Shown piece by piece: positions 24,270-36,189 of a stretch of DNA of 64,000 bases; position 1 is the first letter of the stretch, and each line of letters opens with the position of its first letter. The stretch is from contig LLEY01000127.1 in the NCBI GenBank assembly GCA_001414485.1, positions 113,295 to 177,294 of the forward strand. The letters are read 5' to 3'. Both the position numbers and the translations under genes were made by a program. The notes below the pieces were generated by a model, which saw only the letters and a program-made list of their open reading frames with translations, searched no databases and was not told the origin of the DNA. The stretch comes from Calycina herbarum (lineage: Eukaryota > Ascomycota > Leotiomycetes > Helotiales > Pezizellaceae).

Positions 24270-26110
24270 CGTATATTACCGAGTAACGTACTTTCCTTCT
24301 ACTCTACTACTTTAATATCAGATTAATCAACTATAATAAATAATATTAATTAAAACTACTTAGAATCTAATAAACTAGATATATCTATAATCTCTTAATA
24401 AGTTTATATATTATAACTAGTCTTTCCGTAAGTACTACACCGTCGTCTAGAGGTTTACCTCTTATTTTACCTACTCTCCTTAGAACGCTTGTCGTGTTAA
24501 GTCTGTTTCTCTACCTTCTTTTAAGCTAATACGTCCTATATATCCTCTATAGTAAGTATACCTTCTTAATAGACCCGAGTCTTTTTAGCCCTGCGGCGCT
24601 TACTAAGTGCTTTATTTGCCTTATAAAGAGTATAGACTTCGGCTAATAATAAAGTTATCTTATAAGCTAATAGCTCTATACCTTTTACTAATATAGCTAT
24701 AGTCTTAAAAATAGAGGTTAGCGAGCTTTCTTAATAGCGTGAAATACGATTCTTAACTAAAGTTATTTATAAAAAGACGTTAGTTAGGTTACGAGAGGTT
24801 TATAAGACCTAAGGGTTAGCAGCTATAAAGAGGGGTCTAGTAGGTGTAGGAGTTCGTAATTAGATATTAAGCTTTAATATTATAGTCTAGGGATTAAAAA
24901 GTACTAAGCCAGCTCTGTAGAATCTAGCCTAGGCGTTTTAAGTTGTTATTAATTACTTATAAGTTACGTAAAAGGCTAAAAAGAACTCGACCTTAGTAAT
25001 ATAGTTGATATAAGCTTTAATAAAGGTCTTAATTTAACGCTTATATATATGTTTAAGAATACTAAAACATCTAACGTCGAGTAGCTAAGTTAAATAAGAG
25101 GAATAAGAAGGTAGGCAAAGAATAATAATATTATTAGCTTTATAATACTCTTGAAATACAGCTGATTTATAACTCTTATATCTATTTAATACTAGTATTC
25201 GATATAGCTCTTTTACGTAACTACGAGTATATTTATTAAAGTATCGTAGCTATTCTAGACCTGTCTTATTATCGGTTTATCTATTACTTATAGGTTTAAT
25301 AACCTAGTCGTATAGGAGGCCGCTCTTAGTATACTAATTCGTAAGATAATTCTTCCTTTGAACTACTAAAAACGGAGGTATATTCTAACTCTTACTATTA
25401 ATATAAGTAATTACTATAGCCTATTCCCGATTACTAGACTAAACTTCCTTACCTCTGCTACGTCGATTAGCACGAGTTATAACTATTACTAGGTAGATAT
25501 TCCTATTATAAACCCTGTCTCGTTAAAGTTATAAAAGTCGTAGTCTAAGATACTATATTTTACTCTTATATTCTCTATAAGTCGAAACCACGTGCTAATA
25601 AGCTCTGGATCTTCGTATAAGGCTCTTTAAAAGTTATAAACGCGATTAAAACACGTCTTTAATTCTAGTCGACGTTATACGAATCGATGTATCTAGAGCT
25701 TACTAACGCGTTTTCCTCTCTACGATTCGAGGATATAATTCGCTATATCTTCTATACTAGCTAGTTAGAGAGCAAATCTTCTTATATCTAGATTAAGTAT
25801 ATATCGAACAAGTGTCTCCTTCTCTAAGTCGTTTAATTTATAATAATTAGGTTTGGTTTTAAGATAATAGGTTCGGCTAGCTATTCTATATCGAAGTATT
25901 ATTTTAGAGACTTTATAGATTTTTATAGCAGAGCGACGACTAAGTTTTTTAGATGTTCGAATAGCCTCGATAGCTAGGATAATTCGTGCTTCTTAGGTTT
26001 AGATTTCTATAGTTAGTTATTAAGAAAACGTGTATTAAAGTTAGTAGGTAGTAAAGTAGAGGAAAGTACGCTACTTAGTAATATACGCTACTCGGTAATA
26101 AACCACGTTA

Positions 26111-26600
26111 TATAAAATACTAACTTATAATATAGATATTAATTAATATCTTAAGAGTAATCTAGTAAAATAAGATAATAATTACTCTTTAGATTAGCTC
26201 TTAAATTAGTAGAAAGTAAACAAATATTAATATCTTATATTAGTACTAGTAGTAAGAGATATACTAGCGATTTCTAGTATAGAAGTAGATATTAAGTGTT
26301 TATTCTCTAGTAGAAGAGATCTTTTAAGAATATAAAGATATATCTTAAATAGTTAAAATATAAGAATATTAATTTATTTCTATTTAATATTAAGCGGAGA
26401 ATAGCTCGCGTAGGCTAAGTCCTAAAAGAGTCTTAAAAGAGAGTAAATAACGCTAGAGAGGTGCTCTAGGCTATAGGGATAGTAAACGAGTAAGCTAATT
26501 TATAAGAGATAGTTTAAAGAGAAGCTCTACTTTCGGAACAGCTCTTGTTCTTAATTAGTTTATAGAATTAGAGAAAGACAAAGAGGATATATATATAAAG
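26111..26600. other. AT-rich spacer between pogo copy A and the LINE
   Basis: This is RIP-like sequence with no recognisable element ends. It may contain the true 3' end of the LINE or older debris. Confidence 0.4.
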
Positions 26601-29600
26601 AAAAGGAAAGGAAAGGAAAGAAGAGTTAAGCTATCTTAAAAGATAGATTTTCGTAAAGAACTTAGTTTTAGCGTAGACCTTACTAAAGAGTTCCTCGTAG
26701 CCGGGTCTGAATAGAAGATAAGGTTTTCCCTCCGTCTTAGCTAATAGCCTTAGATCTTTGTTATTAGCTAGCCTATAGAAGAGTAGGTAGAATTGTGTTT
26801 TAGCTCTTTTACACTTATAATTCCCTGCTTCTAGTAACGTATTAAGGTAGAAGAAGCGAAGGTAGTATACTATGAAGTCTTCGTAGCTAGTTCGAGCTAT
26901 AATTAGCCGAGCTAGGACCTCTCTTAGTAGCTAGAGAGTCTTAGGTTTTGAAAGCTAGGAAGTAAGTCCTAGGTTTTTATAGGTATCTAGGAGCGTTGTT
27001 TACTAGAGCTGATTTACAAGCCTGATCCCTGTCTCTTTAACCTCTCTCTTAAGTATAGTAGTATAGAGTAGAGAGGAACTAGAAGAGGGTGTTCGAGCCG
27101 CTTTTCCTATAGCTTTGTCGGCTATTTCGTTGCTACGGATTCCTATATAACTAGAGTACTACCTTATCTGAATCTTCCCTAGGTATAGCTAAGTAAAGCT
27201 ATATACCTTATTAAAGGTCTCTTATAACGTGCTATAAGACTAGTAGGTTAGTTATAGTATAGCTTCGAGGTTATTAAGGCAAATCTAGTACTTCGTAGCC
27301 GAGGCCTAGAAAGGGGAGTCTAGGGCTAGTTCTAGACTATATAAGGCAGCTTTGGCTTCTGCGTCGTATATCTCTAATGTTTTACTAAAGAGGAAGAGCC
27401 TTGTATTTAGAATAACCCCTTCTCTTATAAGATATACGCCGCTACTAGTACTTTTGTTATCTAAGTAAGAGCTGTCGGTAAATATAACCAGGTCTGTAGA
27501 TAAGACAGAGGTAAGGAATTTAAGGAATTCAGCTTTGTAGAAGTCCTTGTTACTACTAGGGCTTGGACCTACTACCTCGAGAAGGCGGGCCTGCTAGTTA
27601 AACTCTCTATTCTATAGAGGGTCTTATATTAGGTCGATTTCTTCTAAGAGAGAGAGAGGTTTAGAAGAGTAGTAAATAAGCCTAGCTTTTAAGTAAGAGT
27701 TATTTATATATTATTTAAGCAGGTGAGCCGAGTTAAGTCGGTAAGTTCTAGTCTTAAATACTCTGCTTTTTACTATAAGAGCGATTTTAGCAGCTAAGAG
27801 GCTAGATTCTATAAGGAGTGCCGAGGTAGGGGTGGTCTTATAGACTAGGAGGATAATCCTAGTATACTTTAATACTACTCTATCTAAGAGAGTTAGGTAG
27901 CGGCCGATCCGGTTATTTATAGAGCTTACTTAGCCTATTTTCTCTCTTATTCGACTAGGGTACTAGGTCTCGTATCTAAAGTAGACGATCGAGAGAATAG
28001 AAGCAGTAGTAACTTACTTAAGTAGATAAGAAGATAAGCCTCTTATTATATTTATTATTCCTTTAAGAGTATTAGCTACAAGTGTAGCCTTGCTTATTAT
28101 TCTTTTAACATAGCTATAGAATATAAGGCAGGGGTTAAAGAAGATACTAAGCTATCTAAGCTCTTACGTAGGTTCTATTGTCTTCTCTTTAACTATAATA
28201 GAGAGAGAGAGCCGGATACCTCTCTCTTTTTACTTCCTTTTATAGGAGAAGTATATAAGTTCTAACTTCTTAGCGTTAAAAGTAATACCCTCGTCTATAC
28301 CCTACTCTAGAGCGCTAGCTACCTGCTCTACAAGGGCCTTAATATTCCCTGCCTTTAAGAGCCTAAAAGCAAGTAATTCAATGTCGTCTACGTAACCGAA
28401 TCTCTGTAATACCGGAAGAGAGCTAACCCCTAAGCTAAAGAGAGGCTGGATATAAAGTATAAAGAGAATAGACGAGATAGACGAGCCTTAAGAAAGCCTG
28501 TATTAAAGCAGGGTAGAAGCTCCTATTTCCTTATCTAGTTTTACTTTTACTAGTCTTTTAGTTAAGAAAGAGATAGCTTATTTAATAAAGCAATCCGGCT
28601 AACCTTACTCTCTTAGCCTTTTAATTAGACGACTAGGAAGTACTACGTTAAAGGCCTCTTTAATATCAAGTGTAAAAAGAGAGGCTTCCTATTTATCTAT
28701 AAGAGCTAACTTAATATTAAAAGTAAGGTAGGTGGTAAGGTCTATAGCAGCTCTTAAGAGGAGAGCTTTAAATTGGTTTTACTCTAGGATAGAGTACTTA
28801 ATAGCTATCTAAGAGGCTCTCTTTATAAGGAGCCTTTTAAGCCTCTTTCTAAGGACTAAGAGTAAGGTAATTAGACGATATACTTGAGAAGACGACTTGT
28901 CTTTCTTATTAAGCTTTAAGATAATAGCAACGATAGTAGTATAAAAGATCTTTAGATAGAAACCTGCCTCTATACAGCCTTTGAATAAGGAGAGGATAAG
29001 ATATAAGATCTATAGCTAGGCTGCTTTGAGGACTCCTATTACTAGCTCGTCTTCTTCTAGCGCGGTAGAAGCTTTCCTAAGGATCGATTCCTCGACCTTA
29101 TATAGCGTAAGAACTGCCTAGGGAAGGGACTAAGTAGAGGTAGTTGAAGTATTAAATAGAATATCTCTAACTTTGGCTTTATTTATAAGTAGCTCTTATA
29201 CTAGGATCTTCTGCTTTTCTTAGGTAGAGAAGCCTAGTTAGCCTACCGAGTCTCTTAGAGAGAGAGACTTGTAGATTCTAGTACTCTAGTACTACTTATA
29301 GATTTTAAATACATCTTTACTCTTTATAGCTTTATCGACTAGGGTACGGAAGTGTTCTCTCTTTACCTTCCGGATTTCCTGTCTTAGACTCTTATAAAGA
29401 GTCTTTAAAGCTCGTACGCTCGCGTTAAGCCTTTGTACCTACCTTGCCTCGATAGCCGCTATCTAGTACTCCTTATTCTACTAGAGGTGTCCGAACCCGT
29501 GTCCGAGCCCTCGCTTAGCGCTGCTAAGATATACGCTATATACGCTCTTAGTAATAAATCCTACTAGGGCCTCTAGCAAGTCCGAGTCTAGTTACTCTAT

Positions 29601-32080
29601 AAGTTCGTAAAGCTATTAAGTTTCAAGCTTTCCTTAAAGAGTTATCTTAAAGGTTTTAACGTTAAGAGAGCTAAGCTTAAGAGAGAGGTCCTTTATAGTT
29701 AAGTTTCCTTTATATAGAAGTCGAGTAAGAAGTAGGAAGTCGTTAGAGCTATACTTAAATATAAGGTTAACCTTAGTAGCAGCCTCTCTCTAGTAGAGGT
29801 TATTAGAGTAGAAGGCTAGGTCGAGGGTATTATCGAGGTTATAAGTTCGCGTACTAGGAGAGGTAGAGAGCTATAGCCCTCTGTCCTCTATCTAGTTAAT
29901 AAGCGAGGAGGACTGTGTACTTTCCTACTCTAGGAAGTCCGGCTACTAGAGTTAGCTCTTTAGGTTAAAGTCACAAGCTATTAGAGTATTAGTTATAAGG
30001 ATATACTAAGCTAAGAATATAGTTAACAGCCTCTCCTGCTCTCTTAGCACCTAGGGAGGCGTTATATATATTAAGTATATAAAGCGAAGGGCTTTAAGAG
30101 GAAGTGATCTCGATATAAATAAGGTCTCGGTATTTAAGCGAGGGTATAGTCGGTGATTATTAACTTAAGAGAATCCCCGCTTCTTTTTATATAAAAGTAA
30201 GAACTCTAGGAAGGTTAACGTTCTAGTTATATATAAGTATAAAGCAGGTATAGTTTAGGTGTTGTCTTATAATTTAACAGTTAATCTCCTTTTAGTAGAT
30301 ATATAGTTCCTAGATAAGAACTATATCTATTCGTCTATAGTAGGCTAGTTAGAGTACTAGCTCTTAGTACTTACTAGACTTATATATGTTAATTTATAAG
30401 ACTTAAAGGCAGTGTTGCTTAAAAGGTCCTCGTCTACTTATAGAGGAGAGAGGTAAGGGTCTAGGCTCCCTAGTTAAGAAGAGGGGTTCGAAAGCGGGGA
30501 AGAGGCGCTTATAGAAGCCTCTTTGCTTAGTTATAGTAAGTTCGAGGAGATAGTAGAAGTAGTAGAGCAGCTTATTTCAGTATCTACGTTGCTATAGAGC
30601 AAGTCTTCCTCTTTTCTTAGGTAAATCTCGTTATATACTTATTATATAGATCTCTTATTCTCTATTAAAGGTAAGGGTCTAGAGGCTTTTAGCCAGAGTT
30701 AGTACGCGGGGTCGTCTAAGGCGTAAGAGCTGTTATAGTATAGGTATTTTAATTTATATTAAGAGTGCTTTATATACCTTAGATAGAAGGCTTCTAAGTG
30801 TTTCGTACTACTATATAGGCGGTATCGTAGATTTTTGCCGCAGTTCTATAAGTTATACTACTTCTAGCACTTTAAGCACTGAATTACAGTAGAGACTTTA
30901 AGGAGACGCTTAAGGAAGGCTCTACTGTCTAAGAGTGACGTTATATCTAAGATAGCAGAAGGACCTCTTACGTCCTCTTTCTTAAAGAAGGCGATCTAGG
31001 TAGTATAAAACAGCTCGTTTAAGAGAGAGCTAGCGGCTATGTTAACTTTTGTAGGTGCTATTTTAATTCGTTCCTTTATTACTATAGCTACTACTTCAGC
31101 TATAGTAGAGATAAGAGTTAAAAGAATCGCTTCTTCTTTACTAATCTAGACAGTTTCTACACTTCGAGGTATACCTATTATATAGTATACTACCTAGTCT
31201 TATAAGACCTCTATTTTAGCTATAGTAAATAGGGTTTAGATATAGGCCTTCTTTATTATTAAAAGAGTATCTAGAGCTTCTTTGTCTTTAGAGACAATAG
31301 CGAAACCAGATTTAACCGAGAGTACTTCTTATACTAGCTCTTTATAGCCTATTTTTAGGTTATAAAGTATAAGGAAGATAGCTTAGACAGAGTGGTTCCT
31401 ATTAGAAGAGTTCTAGAGTAGTTAGACAAAGACTCTAAGGTTAGATTTAGCTAGTGTTCTCTTATTCTTCTATAGCTTAAAAGCAGCAGAAGAGAGAGGT
31501 AATATAGTTGTTATTATTATTGTTATTATACTTGTAGCTTTAGCTTTATTTTCAGGCGCTAAGGTATTCCTTATAGTCTATACGTATGAAATTTTCCTTA
31601 TAGAGCCTAGAGAGGAGGAGGGAGTCGACGAGGGCGTAGAGGCGTCTCTATACTCTAAGTAAGTGTTAAGGGCTAAAGGAAGTAGAGGTAAGGTCTCTTT
31701 AGTAAATACCTAGTGGAAAGAAAGGCTAAGGTCGGCTACTTAAGTGTAAAAGGCTCGGAGAAAGGGCAAGAGTTCCAGAGAGGCACTATCGAGAGCAGTG
31801 CTAAGGTAGTGGTCTATAGCTTCTCTAATCCCTCTAAAGAAGGTTTAGGCTATAGCTCTACGTTCGAGAGCTTTGGTGGTCTTAGAGACGAAGTGTTATT
31901 AGATGTTCGGGATAGAGGGAATCGGGCGAACCCTCTCTCTTCTTATGCCCCTTCTTAGAGGCGTAGGCGAGGACGGAGGCCCTGCTAAGAGAGACTCTAT
32001 AGAAGGAATTTAGCTTATTAAGCGGAAGTAAGAGAGATTAAGCTTTTTAGAATAAAAATTTCAATCTGCGAAAAAAGGTG
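26600..32080 (-). mobile_element. Non-LTR retrotransposon (LINE, Tad/I-type), degenerate
   Basis: It reads right to left; both ends are approximate. ORF1 (about 30.7-32.0 kb) includes a CCHC-like knuckle read as CLKC...YNL...C near 30.85-30.9 kb. ORF2 shows an APE-type endonuclease (CDFNL near 29.96 kb), then reverse transcriptase (GLSQGSSISSILF near 28.48 kb, CAA changed to TAA). An RNase H domain follows with TDSSYLDNKS near 27.47 kb, IYDAEAKAALYSLE near 27.36 kb and GIRSNEIADKA near 27.13 kb. A GGAAA tandem run sits at about 26602-26625. Many stops are RIP products, yet long stretches remain translatable, so it is less damaged than the Gypsy element. Target duplications were not found. Confidence 0.8.
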
Positions 32081-32100
32081 ATACTGTAAGAATATTAATA

Positions 32101-32802
32101 ATATTAAACTAGTGAAATACTTATTTTAGTATAATTTTACGTATATAGACCAGCGGTCTCGTTATTCTACTAGGTAGAGCTAGACTATATCTGTACAAGG
32201 TACACCTTAGTCTACTTGTTTACAAAATAGCCTATTTCTAAATCAGCACTTTATACGTGCGTATACGGAATTATAGCTGATATTTTGTTTTAAATAGTAA
32301 TTGAAATTTAGAGTACTCGGCTTTGAGAAGCGCGTGCGAAAATGTACAGGTCAAACTTAGAAGGTATAATAATAGTCCTATTAGCTTTACACAAAAGAAA
32401 GAGTTCTAATTTATCTTGAAGCATATAGCCAAACTTGGAATACTAACCCTTCATAAAATAAAGAGCCAAAAAGGAGTTTGATAAACGGAAGTACACCAGA
32501 GACGATACTTCTCCAACATCTCAATCTCAACAGATATACATCGAGCTCCCGTGGGCGGAAAGACGTGGAAATCAGTACGGCACTTACCAAGCGTTTCTCC
32601 TGATAATATTCAATAGACAACATCCACTAATAAGACGGGTAAAGACGCCGAAATCAAGAAACTTCCTGCACACCTTGACCTGAATAAATCCCATTTCTTA
32701 AACTTTTAACACACACAAAACTACTCGTACATCAACCCCCCCAAGAAACATACTTTACAACTTTACAACTTTACAACCTTGCAACCCCACCCCTACAATT
32801 TC
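32101..32802. other. Transition from transposon block to gene segment
   Basis: Composition changes from AT-rich to normal over this stretch. No gene or element end is recognised. The last part is the 3' UTR of the convergent MEF2 gene. Confidence 0.5.
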
Positions 32803-35593
32803 CTACACAGCCTTCTCCCTCAACCCAGAAAGCCTCTCAAACCGATCAACACTCATAACAAACGTCCCCCTCCCCCCCGTCAAACTCCTCAAATGCCTCA
32901 AATACCCCACCATCTCCTTCAACGGCACCCTAGCACTCACCTGTCTTTGCTGCCCAGGTCCCTCCATCTCCATTCCTCCCGTCGCAAACGGATCAGGCGG
33001 CGCATAGACCCTCTTAGGATCTATAGCTGGAAAACTAGAATCATCATTCCCCTCATTTTCAAGCGAGAGGACATGGCCTCCGCGAGCGGAAGAGATGTCA
33101 TGAACAATTGCGCCGAGGGATCCTTCGTTGCACGAGATTATGACGTTCATTACAGGCTCCATGAGGCCGATGTTTGAGTTTGTCAGGGAGTCTTGGAGGG
33201 TTGCGTGGACGGCAAGACGGGCGGCTGAGGAGATGGCTGCTGGTGAGGTATCGGGACCGAAGATGTCGGTTTCGGGGTCTAGAGTAAGAGTTATGTGACT
33301 TGCGTGCAAAGGAAAGTTGCGTTTAGGACCACGAGATAGTGCCGCTACAGCCCCATTGATCAAAGCCGCGCGGATGGTAGGCAATGGGAGATCTGGAGGG
33401 AGGGAAGAACTTCCTAGGGGCCCGTCTGATGCTATGGAAGCGAGGACGCAGAGGGTGATGTGGTTTCCGTCTCGTTCAACTGTATAGTCTGTTTTCTTGG
33501 GGGCGAGCTCGTCGAAGGGTTCGATGATTGCTGAGCAAGCTGCTTTTCCTTTTTTGCCAGCGACTTCGCGGTCGAAGAGGACTCGTTGGGGGGTTGAGAG
33601 GGTGAGGACGCATTCTCGGTAGCTGATTTCAATGTTTCCCATTGTGGCTTTGGTTTTGAAGTCGTTGACCAGGCGGTCTCGGGCAATTTCTAGATGGAGT
33701 TCTCCCATGCCGCTTAGTAGCATTTGACCGGATTCTTCGTCTACGTTGACGTGGAGACTTGGGTCTTCTCGGAGTAACATTTGCAAGATATCTTTCACAT
33801 TTCGCTCCTCGCTGAGACTGTGTGGTTCTATAGCTGCGAAGAAGACGGGGGGTGGGACGTCGATTGGTCGTAGCTGAAGAGTATTTAATGGTGCTGGAGG
33901 CCCAGATTTGGGATTGTGTCCGGCATATGAGATCAACGTATCTCCCGTTCGAGCATGCTTCAAGCCAGAAATCACACCAATCTGTCCAGCGGGTATGTGT
34001 TGGATTTCGACAGCATCAGAAGCTTGCATTTGCAAGAGTCTCTGAGCTCGTTCGGTGACGTGTAAGTTCGTGTTCCAGATGGAAGAGTTTCGTCTGATAG
34101 ATCCGGAGTACACACGAATATAAACAAGAACACCACGTTTCGGGTCGTTTACAACCTTGAAGGCCAAGGCGCAAGACTCAATTTGAGCTACCAAACTTTT
34201 CGAAGAGTGAGTCTTTTTCGCTAGATGTTTGTCCCCTGGTATGGCCAGTGAGACAGTTCCGTGAAGTAAGTCTGATAGTGAACATTCTTGATCACCAAGA
34301 CTGATTTCCGGATCCGGTCTTTCTGTTGGATCAGGAAGGTAATCGTCAATTGCATCGAGAAGCGGCTGAACACCAATATTCCGGAAACTGGCACCAGCAA
34401 ATATTGGAATCAGTCTTCCTGAGCCATCGATAATGCATCTTCTAATGCTATCTCGGATAGCTTGAGCAGGTACTTGTAATGCATCGTCATTGCATTCCAA
34501 CCAGGTAGATAATAGCTCTTCATCAAATTCGCAAAGACTTTCCACCAAAGCATTTCGTGCCTTGATAAGTTCACTTCGAAGTCCAGGATCCTTTACCGTC
34601 AAAGCCTCCAAATCATATTGTTGGATGATTTTACCATCACCACCTTCTGTCCATTGCAAACCAGAAAGATTAATAGCATCTCCAACCCCCGTAAAATTTC
34701 CTTTTCCCCCCGCCCACCAAGGAATCTGACATACAGCCGGCCATCCTCGTAGTCGAGAAGCAACTTCTTTAACAGTTCTTTCGAATGCGGCTCCATCTCT
34801 GTCGAGTTTGTTGATGAAAGCAATTCTTGGGATACTGTATTTATTGGCTTGAGCCCAAACTTTCTCGGTTTGAGCTTCGACACCGGCGACGCCATCGAGG
34901 ATACAGACAGCACCATCCAGGATTCTCAACGATCTGAGAACTTCGAAGGTAAAGTCCGCGTGACCAGGAGTATCGATGAGATTGACGGTGTGCGGTACAT
35001 GAGATCTCCGCGGATCGTCTTTGGTTGAGCCTGCGCCTAGTGGAGGCCAGTGGAAAGACACGGCAGCAGACTGAATAGTGATTCCCCGGGCACGTTCTGC
35101 TGGGAGGAAATCCGTGACAGTAGAACCATCGTCGACGTCTAATGAATGGTCAGTTCTTATGGGGGGATTGAATTTAAATCGGCAGAGAAAGAGATGAAAA
35201 TAGGAGAACAAAATCATAGGAAACTTCACAAATGATAGACAATATTTGAAACTAAACGAATCAGAAAAGAAGAATTTCGAATATTAGAATGAGATAAGTA
35301 CCTCCTATTCGACGCGTGTAGCCACTGTAATAGAGCATCCGCTCAGTGGTTGTAGTTTTGCCCTAATACAAATATTAGAAAGATTCGTTTTTTTCAATTA
35401 TTACTTGACTTACAGCATCAATGTGTGCTATAATCCCAATATTTCGTGTCCTTTTGACATCAGGCTCATGATGAACGCCTCTGGATTGCCGAAGCCAGAT
35501 ATTTGAGCACAACTGGCCTCTACGTCGACCAACAAGAGATTGGAAGCTTGGGTGCCATTTTAGATAGCCCCTTCTCAAAGCTAGAGAACTCAT
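32803..35593 (-). CDS. MEF2: Mitochondrial elongation factor G2 / ribosome-releasing factor 2 (MEF2)
   Basis: Predicted exons on the minus strand are 35593-35414, 35362-35302 and 35138-32803 (858 aa). It is a translational GTPase of the EF-G family that works with RRF to split mitochondrial ribosomes after termination. Motifs seen are [20 protein letters not shown], with the P-loop crossing the first intron (residues about 51-69), RGITIQSA (switch I), DTPGHADF (G3), NKLDRDG (G4), and in the C-terminal half [13 protein letters not shown] and a final domain ending [18 protein letters not shown]. The N-terminus is basic and Arg/Ser-rich ([20 protein letters not shown]), as expected for a mitochondrial import signal. 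The 163-nt second intron carries an ACTGAC branch site. Assignment to MEF2 rather than MEF1 rests on the [18 protein letters not shown] form. The stop lies about 0.7 kb from the LINE. Confidence 0.93.
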
Positions 35594-36189
35594 TACCTAG
35601 TAGTGGTACGAGGTTTCAACTTGGGACGAGGGCTCCAAATGGAGAGAAGCTGTCAAGGGGCGAAAAGCGGCACTCGCCCAGTGACCGAATATTGAGGTGC
35701 AAAGGAATATGTTCGCGAAAGAAGAACAACCTATTTACGAAGCGAATGCGAGCGGAAATCAAGGGAATAGGTTTATCCTCGTATCTGATGCCATTGGCAG
35801 TTGGCGATGGGAACGTATGATGTCGAGTGAAGTGCAGTGCCGCTTAGAGGTTGCCTCTTTTGATGCCAAGCCTTTTTCGCTTGGGCGGCTGAGGCCGAGC
35901 AAGCGCCGTTTGTGGCGGGAGCCTGTAGAGAACCGTGAAGCTGCACTTGTTGACAATGACAGTTGCTCCAAGGCATCAACCTTCTGATTCCACCCTCACC
36001 TGGCACCTCTAATTATCTGTTTGGGCGTACACACGAAATCGCATTTTACCGCCATTCATGGTCCCACGATACCTGAGCTAGAATTGCTCTGCGCCGACGT
36101 CATAAATCCCCAATCTCGGAGCTTCCACTGCTACAACCCCAACGCCCATCACCTCAATCATCGAGACATCCTCAATTTCAACCGCAAAG
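35594..36189. other. Shared upstream region of MEF2 and VPS17
   Basis: The two genes diverge from this 596-bp stretch, which should hold both promoters. I see no further gene; the open frames here overlap each other and lack family features. Confidence 0.5.

Larger units (their letters stand above)
10671..26108 (-). mobile_element. pogo/Fot1-like DNA transposon (copy A), split by a Gypsy element
   Basis: Ends are ACGTGGTTTATC... at 10671 and ...GATAAACCACGT-type at 26108, flanked by TA target duplications (10669-10670, 26109-26110). Subtracting the Gypsy insertion (13573 bp plus 5-bp duplication) leaves exactly 1860 bp, the same as copies F and G. Inside the terminal repeat a motif with core ACCGAGTGGCG is iterated. 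The transposase remnant runs on the minus strand at roughly 24.55-26.03 kb. It shows the DDE-type stretch read as DFYNFNETGF near 25.53 kb, with RIP stop codons. The Gypsy element landed inside the left terminal repeat, leaving only about 26 bp of copy A on the left. Confidence 0.9.
10400..32100. repeat. AT-rich, RIP-mutated nested transposon block
   Basis: Almost the whole 21.7 kb is depleted of CpA and TpG and rich in TA, with reading frames broken by TAA/TAG where related copies have CAA/CAG. It consists of a pogo element split by a Gypsy element, itself split by a MITE and a Copia element, followed by a LINE. Exceptions are the right end of the Copia (about 18.5-19.28 kb) and parts of the LINE, where composition is closer to normal. 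No host gene was found inside. Confidence 0.9.

Noticed and set aside
31713..31958. Plus-strand open frame of 81 codons
   Set aside because: It is antisense to the LINE ORF1 region and has no features of its own.
32411..32623. Minus-strand open frame of 70 codons
   Set aside because: It lies in the transition zone past the MEF2 stop, with no motif and no splice support.
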